A stretch of 51,184 bases of DNA. Source: Clostridia bacterium (GTDB taxonomy: Bacteria > Bacillota > Peptococcia > DRI-13 > UBA5745). Positions within the stretch are counted from its first letter, which is position 1; the number at the start of each line of letters is the position of its first letter. Below, piece by piece: positions 45,297-51,184 of this stretch. The stretch is taken from positions 1 to 51,184 of the forward strand of contig JAHDPO010000034.1 of the NCBI GenBank assembly GCA_018434325.1, read 5' to 3'. Both the position numbers and the translations under genes were made by a program. The notes under the pieces were generated by a model that saw nothing but the letters and a program-made list of their open reading frames with translations, made no database searches and was not told the origin of the DNA.

Positions 45297-45372
45297 GCTG
45301 CTGTAGCTCAGTCGGTAGAGCGTATCCTTGGTAAGGATAAGGTCACCAGTTCAATCCTGGTCAGCAGCTCCA
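45297..45372 (+). tRNA. tRNA-Thr (GGT)
   Basis: GCTGCTG pairs with CAGCAGC; anticodon loop TTGGTAA; T-arm ACCAGTTCAATCCTGGT. CCA is encoded. Six bases separate it from the next tRNA. Confidence 0.95.
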
Positions 45373-45378
45373 GCTTAT

Positions 45379-45452
45379 GGCGGCGTAGCTCAGCTGGCTA
45401 GAGCATGCGGTTCATACCCGCAGTGTCCGGGGTTCAAGTCCCTGCGCCGCTA
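45379..45452 (+). tRNA. tRNA-Met (CAT), elongator
   Basis: GGCGGCG pairs with CGCCGCT (G1-T72 wobble). The anticodon loop is TTCATAC. It lacks the initiator features seen at 28396. A lysidine-modified tRNA-Ile2 reads the same anticodon and cannot be excluded, but the acceptor sequence is usual for elongator Met. CCA is not encoded. Confidence 0.88.
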
Positions 45453-45455
45453 TTA

Positions 45456-45499
45456 AAAATCAGGACATATTCTACATTAGAATATGTCCTGATTTTTTT
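45456..45499 (+). terminator. Terminator after the tRNA pair
   Basis: A 19-bp perfect stem (AAAATCAGGACATATTCTA and complement), 3-base loop, T7. Confidence 0.92.
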
Positions 45500-45557
45500 G
45501 TATTGAGACGGGAGATGGAAATTGAACGGACGGGGAACTTGATAAAACTCTGGAGAA

Positions 45558-45758
45558 TGCTCAAAATTGCAGGTTTTCCACCCAATATTTCCTGCCGACT
45601 CAAACCTTTACCTCATTTTCAGGCCAAAACCCAGTCCGAAGCGCTGATTTTAAAGACTCAATCTATAAAATCAGGCAGTTAGCTACTGCATATGGGGGAA
45701 AAGCTGCAAAATTGAGCAGTTAGCCGGTATGTGGGTGTAATATCCGCAATTTTGAGCA
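45558..45758. repeat. Composite intergenic inverted-repeat element
   Basis: TGCTCAAAATTGCAGGTTTTCC (from 45558) is mirrored by GGGGGAAAAGCTGCAAAATT...GAGCA (to 45718). A third arm of the same type, GTAATATCCGCAATTTTGAGCA, follows to 45758. Inside is a further inverted pair, GATTTTA...TAAAATC. Together with the next element it fills the gene-free stretch 45453-46310, in which I see no gene. Confidence 0.65.
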
Positions 45759-45917
45759 GTCAGTCAGCAGGCTGGTGAAATATCAGCAAAACCTATACAT
45801 CACCGGGAAAGCTATACAAGTCAAGTCAGCTCGGTTCTGGCCGGATGGTGTAATTTGGCGGGAGACTAGGGGAAAAATAAAATATGGCGGCATCCGGTTA
45901 ACGTCTGCAAACCTTGG

Positions 45918-46078
45918 AAAATGAGCAAAATTGCAAGTTTAAAGTGTCAGGGCAACCCCTTATCGGTTGCGTTTGACTGTATTCGGCTGGTATTTGGCTG
46001 TATTTAGCGTTGCGGCCAGGAAATAACCGCTACTCTGAGGGGACAGCACACTTTAAACCTGCAATTTTGCGTAAAATG
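45918..46078. repeat. Intergenic element with terminal inverted repeats (best copy B)
   Basis: AGCAAAATTGCAAGTTTAAA on the left, TTTAAACCTGCAATTTTGCG on the right, AAAATG directly repeated outside both. The length (161 bp), ends and right-hand interior (CTACTCTGAGGGGACAGCAC) match copy A at 22868. Confidence 0.75.
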
Positions 46079-46310
46079 GAGGAGCGCTCCCTCCAAACCG
46101 AAGTCGTTAGAGCAGAACCAAGTCAATATGCGTTCCGGCCCCAGGATGCGTTTGAGCTCCGGAATTCTTTGACCGTTGACCGCTATTTATCAGCATGATA
46201 TCATCAAATAAATAAGCGCAACCAATCATTGATCAGAAGGCCGGCGACGGAAGAAAGCAAGCAGCCTTTTGGCGGCAGATTGGCTTGCTTCCGGATTATG
46301 AAAGTAGGGA

Positions 46311-47579
46311 ATGGAAAAATTGAACAACATCGAATGGCTCAAAAAAGAATCGGCGGTCTGGGTTGAGGAGGGCGTCATCACGCCGGAACAGCAACAGCAG
46401 ATTCAGCTGCGCTATCCTGCCGGCAAAACCGGCAGCCCTTTGCTGCTGTTTTTTGCCATCATCGGTTCGCTGCTGATTGGCGGCGGCATTATCTTAGTAT
46501 TTGCCACCAACTGGTGGAAGCTGCCGGTGGCGTTGAAGCTGGTTATTGCTCTGCTGCCGCTGCTGGCAGCCCAAGGCCTTTGCCTATATGTGTACCGGAA
46601 GCAACTGTCATCCCTTGCCTTCCGGGAAGGCGGCGCAGTTTTTCTGGCCTTGGCTTTCTTTGCGGCAGTGGCTCTCATCGGCCAGGTTTTTCACACCCCC
46701 AGCGATTTAGAGTCCTATATACTGACCTGTATTCTGTTTGCTCTCCCCGGTATTTATCTGTTCCGGGCCAAAGCCGCCATGGCCATCTATGTTATCGGCC
46801 TGTTGTTTACCGGCTGGTCGCTGCCCCAATGGGTTGCCCCGGCCTTGGCGGTGCTGCCGCTGCCCTTTTTCTATTGGGAGATCAGGGCCGCCTCCCGGCA
46901 GGATTCAATACGTCAAGGCTCAGCTCGCGGCCCCGCCGCCACGGGTGTGCAAAATTATCTGCTGCTTTTGCTTTCCTTTTTAATAGGAAGGGCAATTATC
47001 CAGATAGCTTCCGAGACCTTAAATATGGAGGCGCTGGAAACGGCTTTAGCCTGCGGTCTTATTCTGCTGCTATTAGATGCCGTATTCCGCAAAATAAGCA
47101 GCGAATATTTTTTTACTGCCGCCAAGCTGCTGGCTTTTTTGGGCATTACAGGCGCCGCCTTAATTGCCGCCTTCGATTTCTCTTATAGAAGCGACGGCGG
47201 TCTGATGGCCGCTGCCTTGGCTGCTCTTATCACGGCGGCTTATGCCGGACTGCGTTACAACAGATTTTCCGGACCGTCGGCGGCAGATTTGCTTTTTGGG
47301 GCGGCTGTGCTGCTGATTTTGCTCGCCGGCAATGCGGGTGCGGCGGCTAATTTGATCATGGCGGTTCTGGGGGTGCTGTTTATTGTCTGGGGCAGCAGAA
47401 CCCTTAAATTAAATCATCTGAATTATGGCATGTTCCTTATTGTGGCTCTTATTGCCATGCGCTTTTTCGATTCCTCGATCAGCCTGCTGGGCAGAGGCAT
47501 AGTCTTTATCCTTCTGGGCGCCGCCTTTTTAGGAATCAATTTGTATATTTCCCGCAAGAAAAGGGGGCCGGCCAAATGA
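46311..47579 (+). CDS. DUF2157 membrane protein
   Basis: 422 residues. The cytoplasmic N-terminus (residues 1-45; WVEEGVITPEQQQQIQLRY) is the DUF2157 signature, followed by about 12 hydrophobic helices. FATNWWKLPVALKLVIALLPLLAAQ is a typical family stretch. Function is unknown; members are paired with a GDYXXLXY-domain protein, as here. The stop overlaps the next ATG (ATGA). A TTG at 46320 is a rival start because AGGGA directly abuts the ATG and gives better spacing to the TTG. Confidence 0.85.
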   Translation: MEKLNNIEWLKKESAVWVEEGVITPEQQQQIQLRYPAGKTGSPLLLFFAIIGSLLIGGGIILVFATNWWKLPVALKLVIALLPLLAAQGLCLYVYRKQLSSLAFREGGAVFLALAFFAAVALIGQVFHTPSDLESYILTCILFALPGIYLFRAKAAMAIYVIGLLFTGWSLPQWVAPALAVLPLPFFYWEIRAASRQDSIRQGSARGPAATGVQNYLLLLLSFLIGRAIIQIASETLNMEALETALACGLILLLLDAVFRKISSEYFFTAAKLLAFLGITGAALIAAFDFSYRSDGGLMAAALAALITAAYAGLRYNRFSGPSAADLLFGAAVLLILLAGNAGAAANLIMAVLGVLFIVWGSRTLKLNHLNYGMFLIVALIAMRFFDSSISLLGRGIVFILLGAAFLGINLYISRKKRGPAK

Positions 47580-48055
47580 AAAAAATCACCTTCTATATCT
47601 TGATCGGCTATTTTATTTTGCAGATGGCCTTTCCCGGCTATTACATTTACCGTCATTACAATACCCTATATACGGGCGAAAGCTATAAATTCGCAGTGGC
47701 GCCTTACGATCCCTATGATCCCTTCCGGGGCCGTTACGTTGCCCTGCGGCCGGAGTTGAACATCAGCAGTGCCAATGGCCGTTACGTTTTGCTGGAAAAG
47801 GATGCCGAGGGCTATGCCGTTATCGCCGGCTGGCAGGAGCATAAGCCGGATCGGGGGCAATTCGCCAAGGATTTGCAGTTGGAGCGCTATTATATGAATG
47901 AAAAAATGGCTCCCGAGGCCGAAAGAATACAGCGTAATCCCGATTCGCCCGAGGACAGGTTCTACTTGCTGGTCAAGGTAAAAAACGGCGATTATGTGAT
48001 TCAGGGACTTTACATCAATGATATTCCTATAGAAGAATACATCACCCAGGGATGA
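47576..48055 (+). CDS. GDYXXLXY-family protein
   Basis: 159 residues. One N-terminal membrane anchor (5-24), then an extracytoplasmic beta-rich domain. DPYDPFRGRYVALRPELN holds the G(R/D)YxxLxx motif of the family, and a second strand pair ends the protein (DYVIQGLYINDIPIEEY). Coupled by a 4-bp overlap to the DUF2157 gene, with which it probably forms a complex at the membrane. The biochemical role is unknown. An inefficient ribosome binding site (AAGGGGGCCGG) agrees with translational coupling. Confidence 0.85.
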   Translation: MKKITFYILIGYFILQMAFPGYYIYRHYNTLYTGESYKFAVAPYDPYDPFRGRYVALRPELNISSANGRYVLLEKDAEGYAVIAGWQEHKPDRGQFAKDLQLERYYMNEKMAPEAERIQRNPDSPEDRFYLLVKVKNGDYVIQGLYINDIPIEEYITQG

Positions 48056-48237
48056 TGCCAAGGCGCATTATCCCTTTTTTATATGGAAAGAGAGAAATTA
48101 CATCTTGACGGTGAAGTCATTTCATTTTATTATTAAAGTGATATCAAAATAATATCATCATCAATTTGATAGAGATGACTCAGAAATTAAGAATCGGCAA
48201 CCAGGAATTAGCAAAAGTAAAAAGGGGGAACTTATTT

Positions 48238-49221
48238 ATGGAAAGCAAAAATCGTATTGAAGAAGAAAAAATTATTACCGGGGTTAACGGCATTGCAGCT
48301 TTGCTGATTTTAAGCCTGCTGACGCTGGGTTCTCTGGCAGCCTTTGTTTTCAGCATCGTTCAGTTGTCTGTTGTCGGCGCAATCACTGCCGGCCTTTTTG
48401 GCTTTCTGGTCTTTCCCATTTGCTTTATTGGTTTAAAGATCATCAACCCCAACGAGGCTCTGGTATTGACCTTGTTTGGCAAATATTACGGCACGCTGCG
48501 CCGGGAAGGGTTTTATTGGGTCAACCCTTTTTGCAGCGGCATTAATCCCACAGCTAAATCGCTAATCAAAATGCAGGTCAACGCCGTATCCATCGGGCAG
48601 CACAGTGGGATCGATGAGGACTCCAGCAAAGGCAAGAAGCTTTCGCTGAAAGCCCTGACCTTGAGAAACGACAAGCAAAAGGTCAATGACGAGCTGGGCA
48701 ACCCTGTGGAAATCGGCGTCAATGTAATCTGGCAAATCAGGAATACGGCTAAAGCCGTGTTTAATGTGGATAATTTTAAGGAATACCTGTCTATCCAATG
48801 CGATTCCGCTCTGAGAAATATTGTCCGCAGCTATCCCTATGATGTGTCCGATCAGGGGGATGAAAAATCTTTACGGGGCTCCAGCCAGGAAGTTGCCATC
48901 AGATTGAAGGAAGAACTGCAAAGCAAGGTGGAAGTGGCCGGCATTGAGGTGCTGGAAGTCAGGATCACCCATTTGGCCTATGCTCCGGAAATTGCCGCCG
49001 CCATGCTGCAGCGGCAGCAGGCTGCCGCCATTATCGAGGCCCGGCAGAAGATCGTGGAAGGGGCCGTGGGCATGGTGGAGATGGCCTTGAATAAATTGAG
49101 CGACAACCAGATTGTGACGCTGGATGACGAGCGCAAAGCCGCTATGGTCAGCAACTTGCTTGTTGTACTTTGCGGCAACCGGGATGCGCAGCCTATTGTC
49201 AACAGCGGGTCGATATACTAA
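48238..49221 (+). CDS. SPFH/Band-7 domain membrane protein
   Basis: 327 residues. Two N-terminal hydrophobic segments (about 18-42 and 45-68) precede the SPFH domain, beginning at [30 protein letters not shown]. The coiled-coil-like tail contains [32 protein letters not shown], characteristic of slipin/prohibitin-like proteins that form large rings at membrane microdomains. AAAGGGGG lies nine bases before ATG 48238; a more upstream in-frame start at 48166 lacks a site. The gene for an Arc-like protein follows after one base. Confidence 0.88.
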   Translation: MESKNRIEEEKIITGVNGIAALLILSLLTLGSLAAFVFSIVQLSVVGAITAGLFGFLVFPICFIGLKIINPNEALVLTLFGKYYGTLRREGFYWVNPFCSGINPTAKSLIKMQVNAVSIGQHSGIDEDSSKGKKLSLKALTLRNDKQKVNDELGNPVEIGVNVIWQIRNTAKAVFNVDNFKEYLSIQCDSALRNIVRSYPYDVSDQGDEKSLRGSSQEVAIRLKEELQSKVEVAGIEVLEVRITHLAYAPEIAAAMLQRQQAAAIIEARQKIVEGAVGMVEMALNKLSDNQIVTLDDERKAAMVSNLLVVLCGNRDAQPIVNSGSIY

Positions 49222-49222
49222 A

Positions 49223-49411
49223 ATGAATGGGGAATATGCTGCCGGCGGCGGCGCAAGCAAAGACAAAGAAAAAAAGCAAATCCTGCTACGGCTTTCCCCG
49301 TCGCTTTGGCAGGAATTGGCCCAATGGGCGGAAGATGATTTTCGTTCCATTAATGGGCAAATTGAATTTTTGCTTACGGAATGCGTAAGAAAGAGAAAAA
49401 AGAATACATAG
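49223..49411 (+). CDS. Arc-like ribbon-helix-helix protein
   Basis: 62 residues. A Gly/Lys-rich N-terminal arm is followed by a ribbon-helix-helix fold: KKQILLRLSPSLWQELAQWA (strand and helix A) and DFRSINGQIEFLLTECVRKR (helix B). It resembles the Arc family (PF03869). Encoded one base after the SPFH gene's stop, a pairing I recall from other Bacillota, where the small protein may tie the SPFH complex to DNA or serve as its adaptor. There is no clear ribosome binding site, so translation is probably coupled. Confidence 0.8.
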   Translation: MNGEYAAGGGASKDKEKKQILLRLSPSLWQELAQWAEDDFRSINGQIEFLLTECVRKRKKNT

Positions 49412-49436
49412 GCGTGATGCAGAAGGAGAGCGGTCC

Positions 49437-49916
49437 ATGGCGGATTTGGAAGGAAAAAAAGTAAGTGATTCTTTGACGGAACAGGTGCAGCTGGTGCAAT
49501 CCCAGCATATTAACGGCTATCAACGGCTTTTTGGCGGCCAGTTAATGGCTTGGATGGATATTGTGGCCGGTGTTACTGCTCGCCGTCATAGCGGCCGCCA
49601 GGTGACTACCGCTTCCGTGGACGATTTGCAGTTTCTGGCCCCGGCTTACATTGATGATCTGCTGATTATCAGAGGCCGGGTGACCAATGTGGGCAAAACC
49701 TCCATGGAAATTCGGGTGGATGTGGAAGTTGAAGGCATAGACAACAGCCGCAAACCTTTAAATAGAGCCCATTTTGTAATGGTGGCCCTCGATGAGCATG
49801 ATCATCCGGCGGCGGCGCCACCCCTGATTTTGGAGACGGCGGAGGACCGGCAGGAATGGGAAGATGCCGAAAAGCGGAAAACGCTAAGAAAGCATCGCCG
49901 CACCATCAGGATCTAA
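49437..49916 (+). CDS. Acyl-CoA thioesterase, hotdog fold (YkhA/YciA type)
   Basis: 159 residues. Hydrolyses acyl-CoA to CoA and fatty acid. The hotdog core has NGYQRLFGGQLMAWMDIVAGVTARRH (catalytic Asp region) and VTTASVDDLQFLAPAYIDDLLIIRGRV, matching the BFIT/BACH acyl-CoA hydrolase family. The short basic tail (KRKTLRKHRRTIRI) is typical of YkhA. GAAGGAGAG precedes the ATG. It lies 25 bp after the Arc-like gene, so it may share its transcript; substrate chain length cannot be judged. Confidence 0.9.
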   Translation: MADLEGKKVSDSLTEQVQLVQSQHINGYQRLFGGQLMAWMDIVAGVTARRHSGRQVTTASVDDLQFLAPAYIDDLLIIRGRVTNVGKTSMEIRVDVEVEGIDNSRKPLNRAHFVMVALDEHDHPAAAPPLILETAEDRQEWEDAEKRKTLRKHRRTIRI

Positions 49917-49935
49917 GTAGTTAGGGTGGAACAAA

Positions 49936-50090
49936 GCAAGGCCATTTCAGCTATAGCGAACATTCGCAGACATCTGCGCCCCTATATCCCCGGATAGCGG
50001 ATTGAGCTCGTAGAGCCGGCTGAATATCCTTTAGGAGACTTCTATCAAAATTTAGCCGGCGGAGAGTGAGCATAGCTGATATGGCCTTGC
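49936..50090. repeat. Long-range inverted repeat between thioesterase and thiT promoter
   Basis: GCAAGGCCATTTCAGCTAT (49936-49954) is mirrored with one mismatch by ATAGCTGATATGGCCTTGC (50072-50090). AGCCGGC-type arms and GCGAACATTCGC form smaller hairpins inside. It ends six bases before the thiT -35. It is distinct from the CAAAATTGCAG family. Confidence 0.65.
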
Positions 50091-50096
50091 GCTCTA

Positions 50097-50125
50097 TTGA
50101 CTTCAAGAGAAGACTGATCTATAAT
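50097..50125 (+). promoter_or_regulatory. thiT promoter
   Basis: TTGACT-17 bp-TATAAT, immediately upstream of the TPP riboswitch. Confidence 0.85.
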
Positions 50126-50139
50126 AACCATACAATTGC

Positions 50140-50232
50140 ATAGGGGGAGCTGGGACCGTCCGGCTGAGAATGTGCGACGAAGGCGCGCAGACCCTTAAAC
50201 CTGATCTGGATAATGCCAGCGTAGGAAAGAAG
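50140..50232 (+). promoter_or_regulatory. TPP riboswitch (THI box)
   Basis: The conserved blocks GGGGGAGCT, GGCTGAGAA, GACCCTT, ACCTGATCTGGATAATGCCA and GCGTAGGAAA are present in order. It is followed by a terminator hairpin, so TPP binding should stop transcription before thiT. Confidence 0.96.
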
Positions 50233-50242
50233 AAGTTTTTTC

Positions 50243-50273
50243 ATCCCGGGCAGACCAAAGCCCGGGATTTTTT
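50243..50273 (+). terminator. Riboswitch expression-platform terminator
   Basis: ATCCCGGGC pairs with GCCCGGGAT, then a T-run. It lies 11 bases after the aptamer and is a probable TPP-controlled terminator. Confidence 0.9.
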
Positions 50274-50339
50274 CGTCCACGAAAGCAGCCTCCAAGGAAG
50301 GCACGGGCAATCAGATTTGTGGAAAGAAGGATGATTTTT

Positions 50340-50936
50340 ATGTCGACAGAAAAACAATTGCCTCCCCAAGGACCGGCTACCAGGATGATGACGGAAAGTG
50401 CTTTGCTGGTGGCGTTGGCTACCGTATTGGCCCTTTACGCCGTATTCAAGCTGCCCAACGGAGGCTCGGTGACTATCGGCAGCATGGTGCCCATCATGCT
50501 GATTTCTTTCAAATACTCTTTCGGCTGGTCCCTGCTGGCCGCCCTGGCTTTTTCCCTCATTCAGATGATGACCGGCTTTTATGCGCCGCCGGTGGACACC
50601 TTGGGCTATTACATTTTAATGGTATTGCTGGATTACGTGGTGGCTTTCGGCGTTCTTAGTTTGGCGGGGCCTATATATCGGGCCTTGAACAAAGATTTAG
50701 CCCCCCGCCTGCGGCTGATGATTGCAGCCGTCTTGTGTATCGCCATGCGCTTTGTCTGCCATTTTCTCTCAGGCATCATCATCTGGGCCGCCTATGCCCC
50801 CGAAGGCCAGCCCCTATGGCTTTACTCCCTGGTCTATAACGGCTCCTACATGCTTGGCGAAGGGCTGATCAGCGGTTTAATCCTCTATTTGATCGGCCAG
50901 AAATTGGTGACGCTGTTTCTGGGCGAAAAGGCCTAA
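50340..50936 (+). CDS. thiT: Thiamine transporter ThiT (ECF S-component)
   Basis: 198 residues, six membrane helices. The S-component binds thiamine and associates with a shared ECF energising module, not encoded here. ALLVALATVLALYAVFKLP, GGSVTIGSMVPIMLISFKY and the C-terminal YNGSYMLGEGLISGLILYL are typical of ThiT (N, Y and E residues contact thiamine). AGAAGGA lies eight bases before ATG 50340. Control by the riboswitch upstream agrees fully with the assignment. Confidence 0.93.
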   Translation: MSTEKQLPPQGPATRMMTESALLVALATVLALYAVFKLPNGGSVTIGSMVPIMLISFKYSFGWSLLAALAFSLIQMMTGFYAPPVDTLGYYILMVLLDYVVAFGVLSLAGPIYRALNKDLAPRLRLMIAAVLCIAMRFVCHFLSGIIIWAAYAPEGQPLWLYSLVYNGSYMLGEGLISGLILYLIGQKLVTLFLGEKA

Positions 50937-50953
50937 AAAATATCCGTAAATCC

Positions 50954-50982
50954 TTGACAGACGGGGCTTAACCACCTATTAT
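50954..50982 (+). promoter_or_regulatory. tuf promoter
   Basis: TTGACA-17 bp-TATTAT with a perfect -35, 86 bp before the start codon. Strong, as expected for EF-Tu. Confidence 0.85.
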
Positions 50983-51068
50983 AGTCTAAGATGAATTTAC
51001 AGTATAATTCCAGCGCCGGTTAGGCCCAAAGGTCGTTTGACCGTGAATTATTAAGGAGGAACGAATCC

Positions 51069-51184
51069 ATGGCAAAGGCAAAATTTGAAAGAAGCAAACC
51101 CCACGTAAACATTGGCACCATCGGTCACGTTGACCACGGCAAAACCACCCTGACGGCGGCCATCACCATGGTGCTGGCAGAAAA
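51069..51184 (+). CDS. tuf: Elongation factor Tu, 5' part
   Basis: The first 38 codons only; the gene runs off the window. [20 protein letters not shown] contains the G1 P-loop GHVDHGKT, identical to EF-Tu. It delivers aminoacyl-tRNA to the ribosome. TTAAGGAGGAACG precedes the ATG. It has its own promoter rather than following fusA; in Negativicutes the order tuf-rpmG-secE-nusG is common, so those genes probably lie to the right. Confidence 0.95.
   Translation, partial: MAKAKFERSKPHVNIGTIGHVDHGKTTLTAAITMVLAE

Noticed and set aside
46010-46198. 62-codon open frame overlapping element copy B
   Set aside because: It starts inside the repeat element and lacks a ribosome binding site.

Overview
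The window looks like a chromosomal segment of a Bacillota bacterium, most likely from Negativicutes or a related Clostridia lineage. This is inferred from gene order (rapZ-whiA; ctsR-clpC-radA; a CarD-like gene, a PIN/TRAM gene and ispD-ispF; cysS-mrnC-rlmB-sigH; tuf at the right edge), from Shine-Dalgarno-rich starts with frequent TTG/GTG codons, and from SigA-type promoters. No 16S gene is present, so the placement is not tested. Base composition is moderately GC-rich in genes and AT-rich in the spacers.

Left part (1-13,000): a small membrane protein, a HAD phosphatase, rapZ-whiA (without the yvcK gene usually found between them), a 2[4Fe-4S] ferredoxin and rpoN. A glycolysis/gluconeogenesis operon follows: gapB-like, pgk, tpiA, secG, then a K+-dependent membrane pyrophosphatase and a small membrane protein. 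A second, GapA-type GAPDH stands alone behind its own ribosome binding site and ahead of a very strong terminator.

Middle (13,000-26,800): ctsR under a promoter overlapped by a CtsR-type operator, clpC with a long low-complexity tail, radA, a divergent Cys-containing MazG-like protein, a CarD-like regulator, a PIN/TRAM protein, ispD, ispF, cysS, mrnC, rlmB and sigH. This is housekeeping DNA, interrupted by non-coding repeat elements.

Right (26,800-51,184): from sigH to tuf, two loci I would expect to be close together, lies about 24 kb of mixed content: thyA-folA; an initiator tRNA followed by a group II intron remnant; a LytTR/DUF3021/hydrolase cluster; two convergent chemoreceptors; a complete pstSCAB-phoU-phoP-phoR operon on the minus strand with a candidate Pho box; an MFS transporter; an unrecognised secretion-neutral protein; tRNA-Thr and tRNA-Met; a DUF2157/GDYXXLXY pair; an SPFH/Arc pair; an acyl-CoA thioesterase; and a TPP riboswitch controlling thiT. 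The window ends inside tuf.

The most notable points are: (1) PstS appears circularly permuted, with its normal C-terminal half placed first; (2) a family of about 150-175 bp non-coding elements with terminal inverted repeats sharing the core CAAAATTGCAGGTTT occurs in at least five intergenic places, and the two best copies are flanked by direct AAAATG repeats; (3) alanine/glycine-rich insertions or tails occur in conserved proteins (ClpC, IspD, MFS), alongside many degenerate short tandem repeats just after stop codons; (4) the pgk-tpi operon carries a GapB-like GAPDH with an altered coenzyme pocket. All functional statements come from reading motifs; no database search was run.
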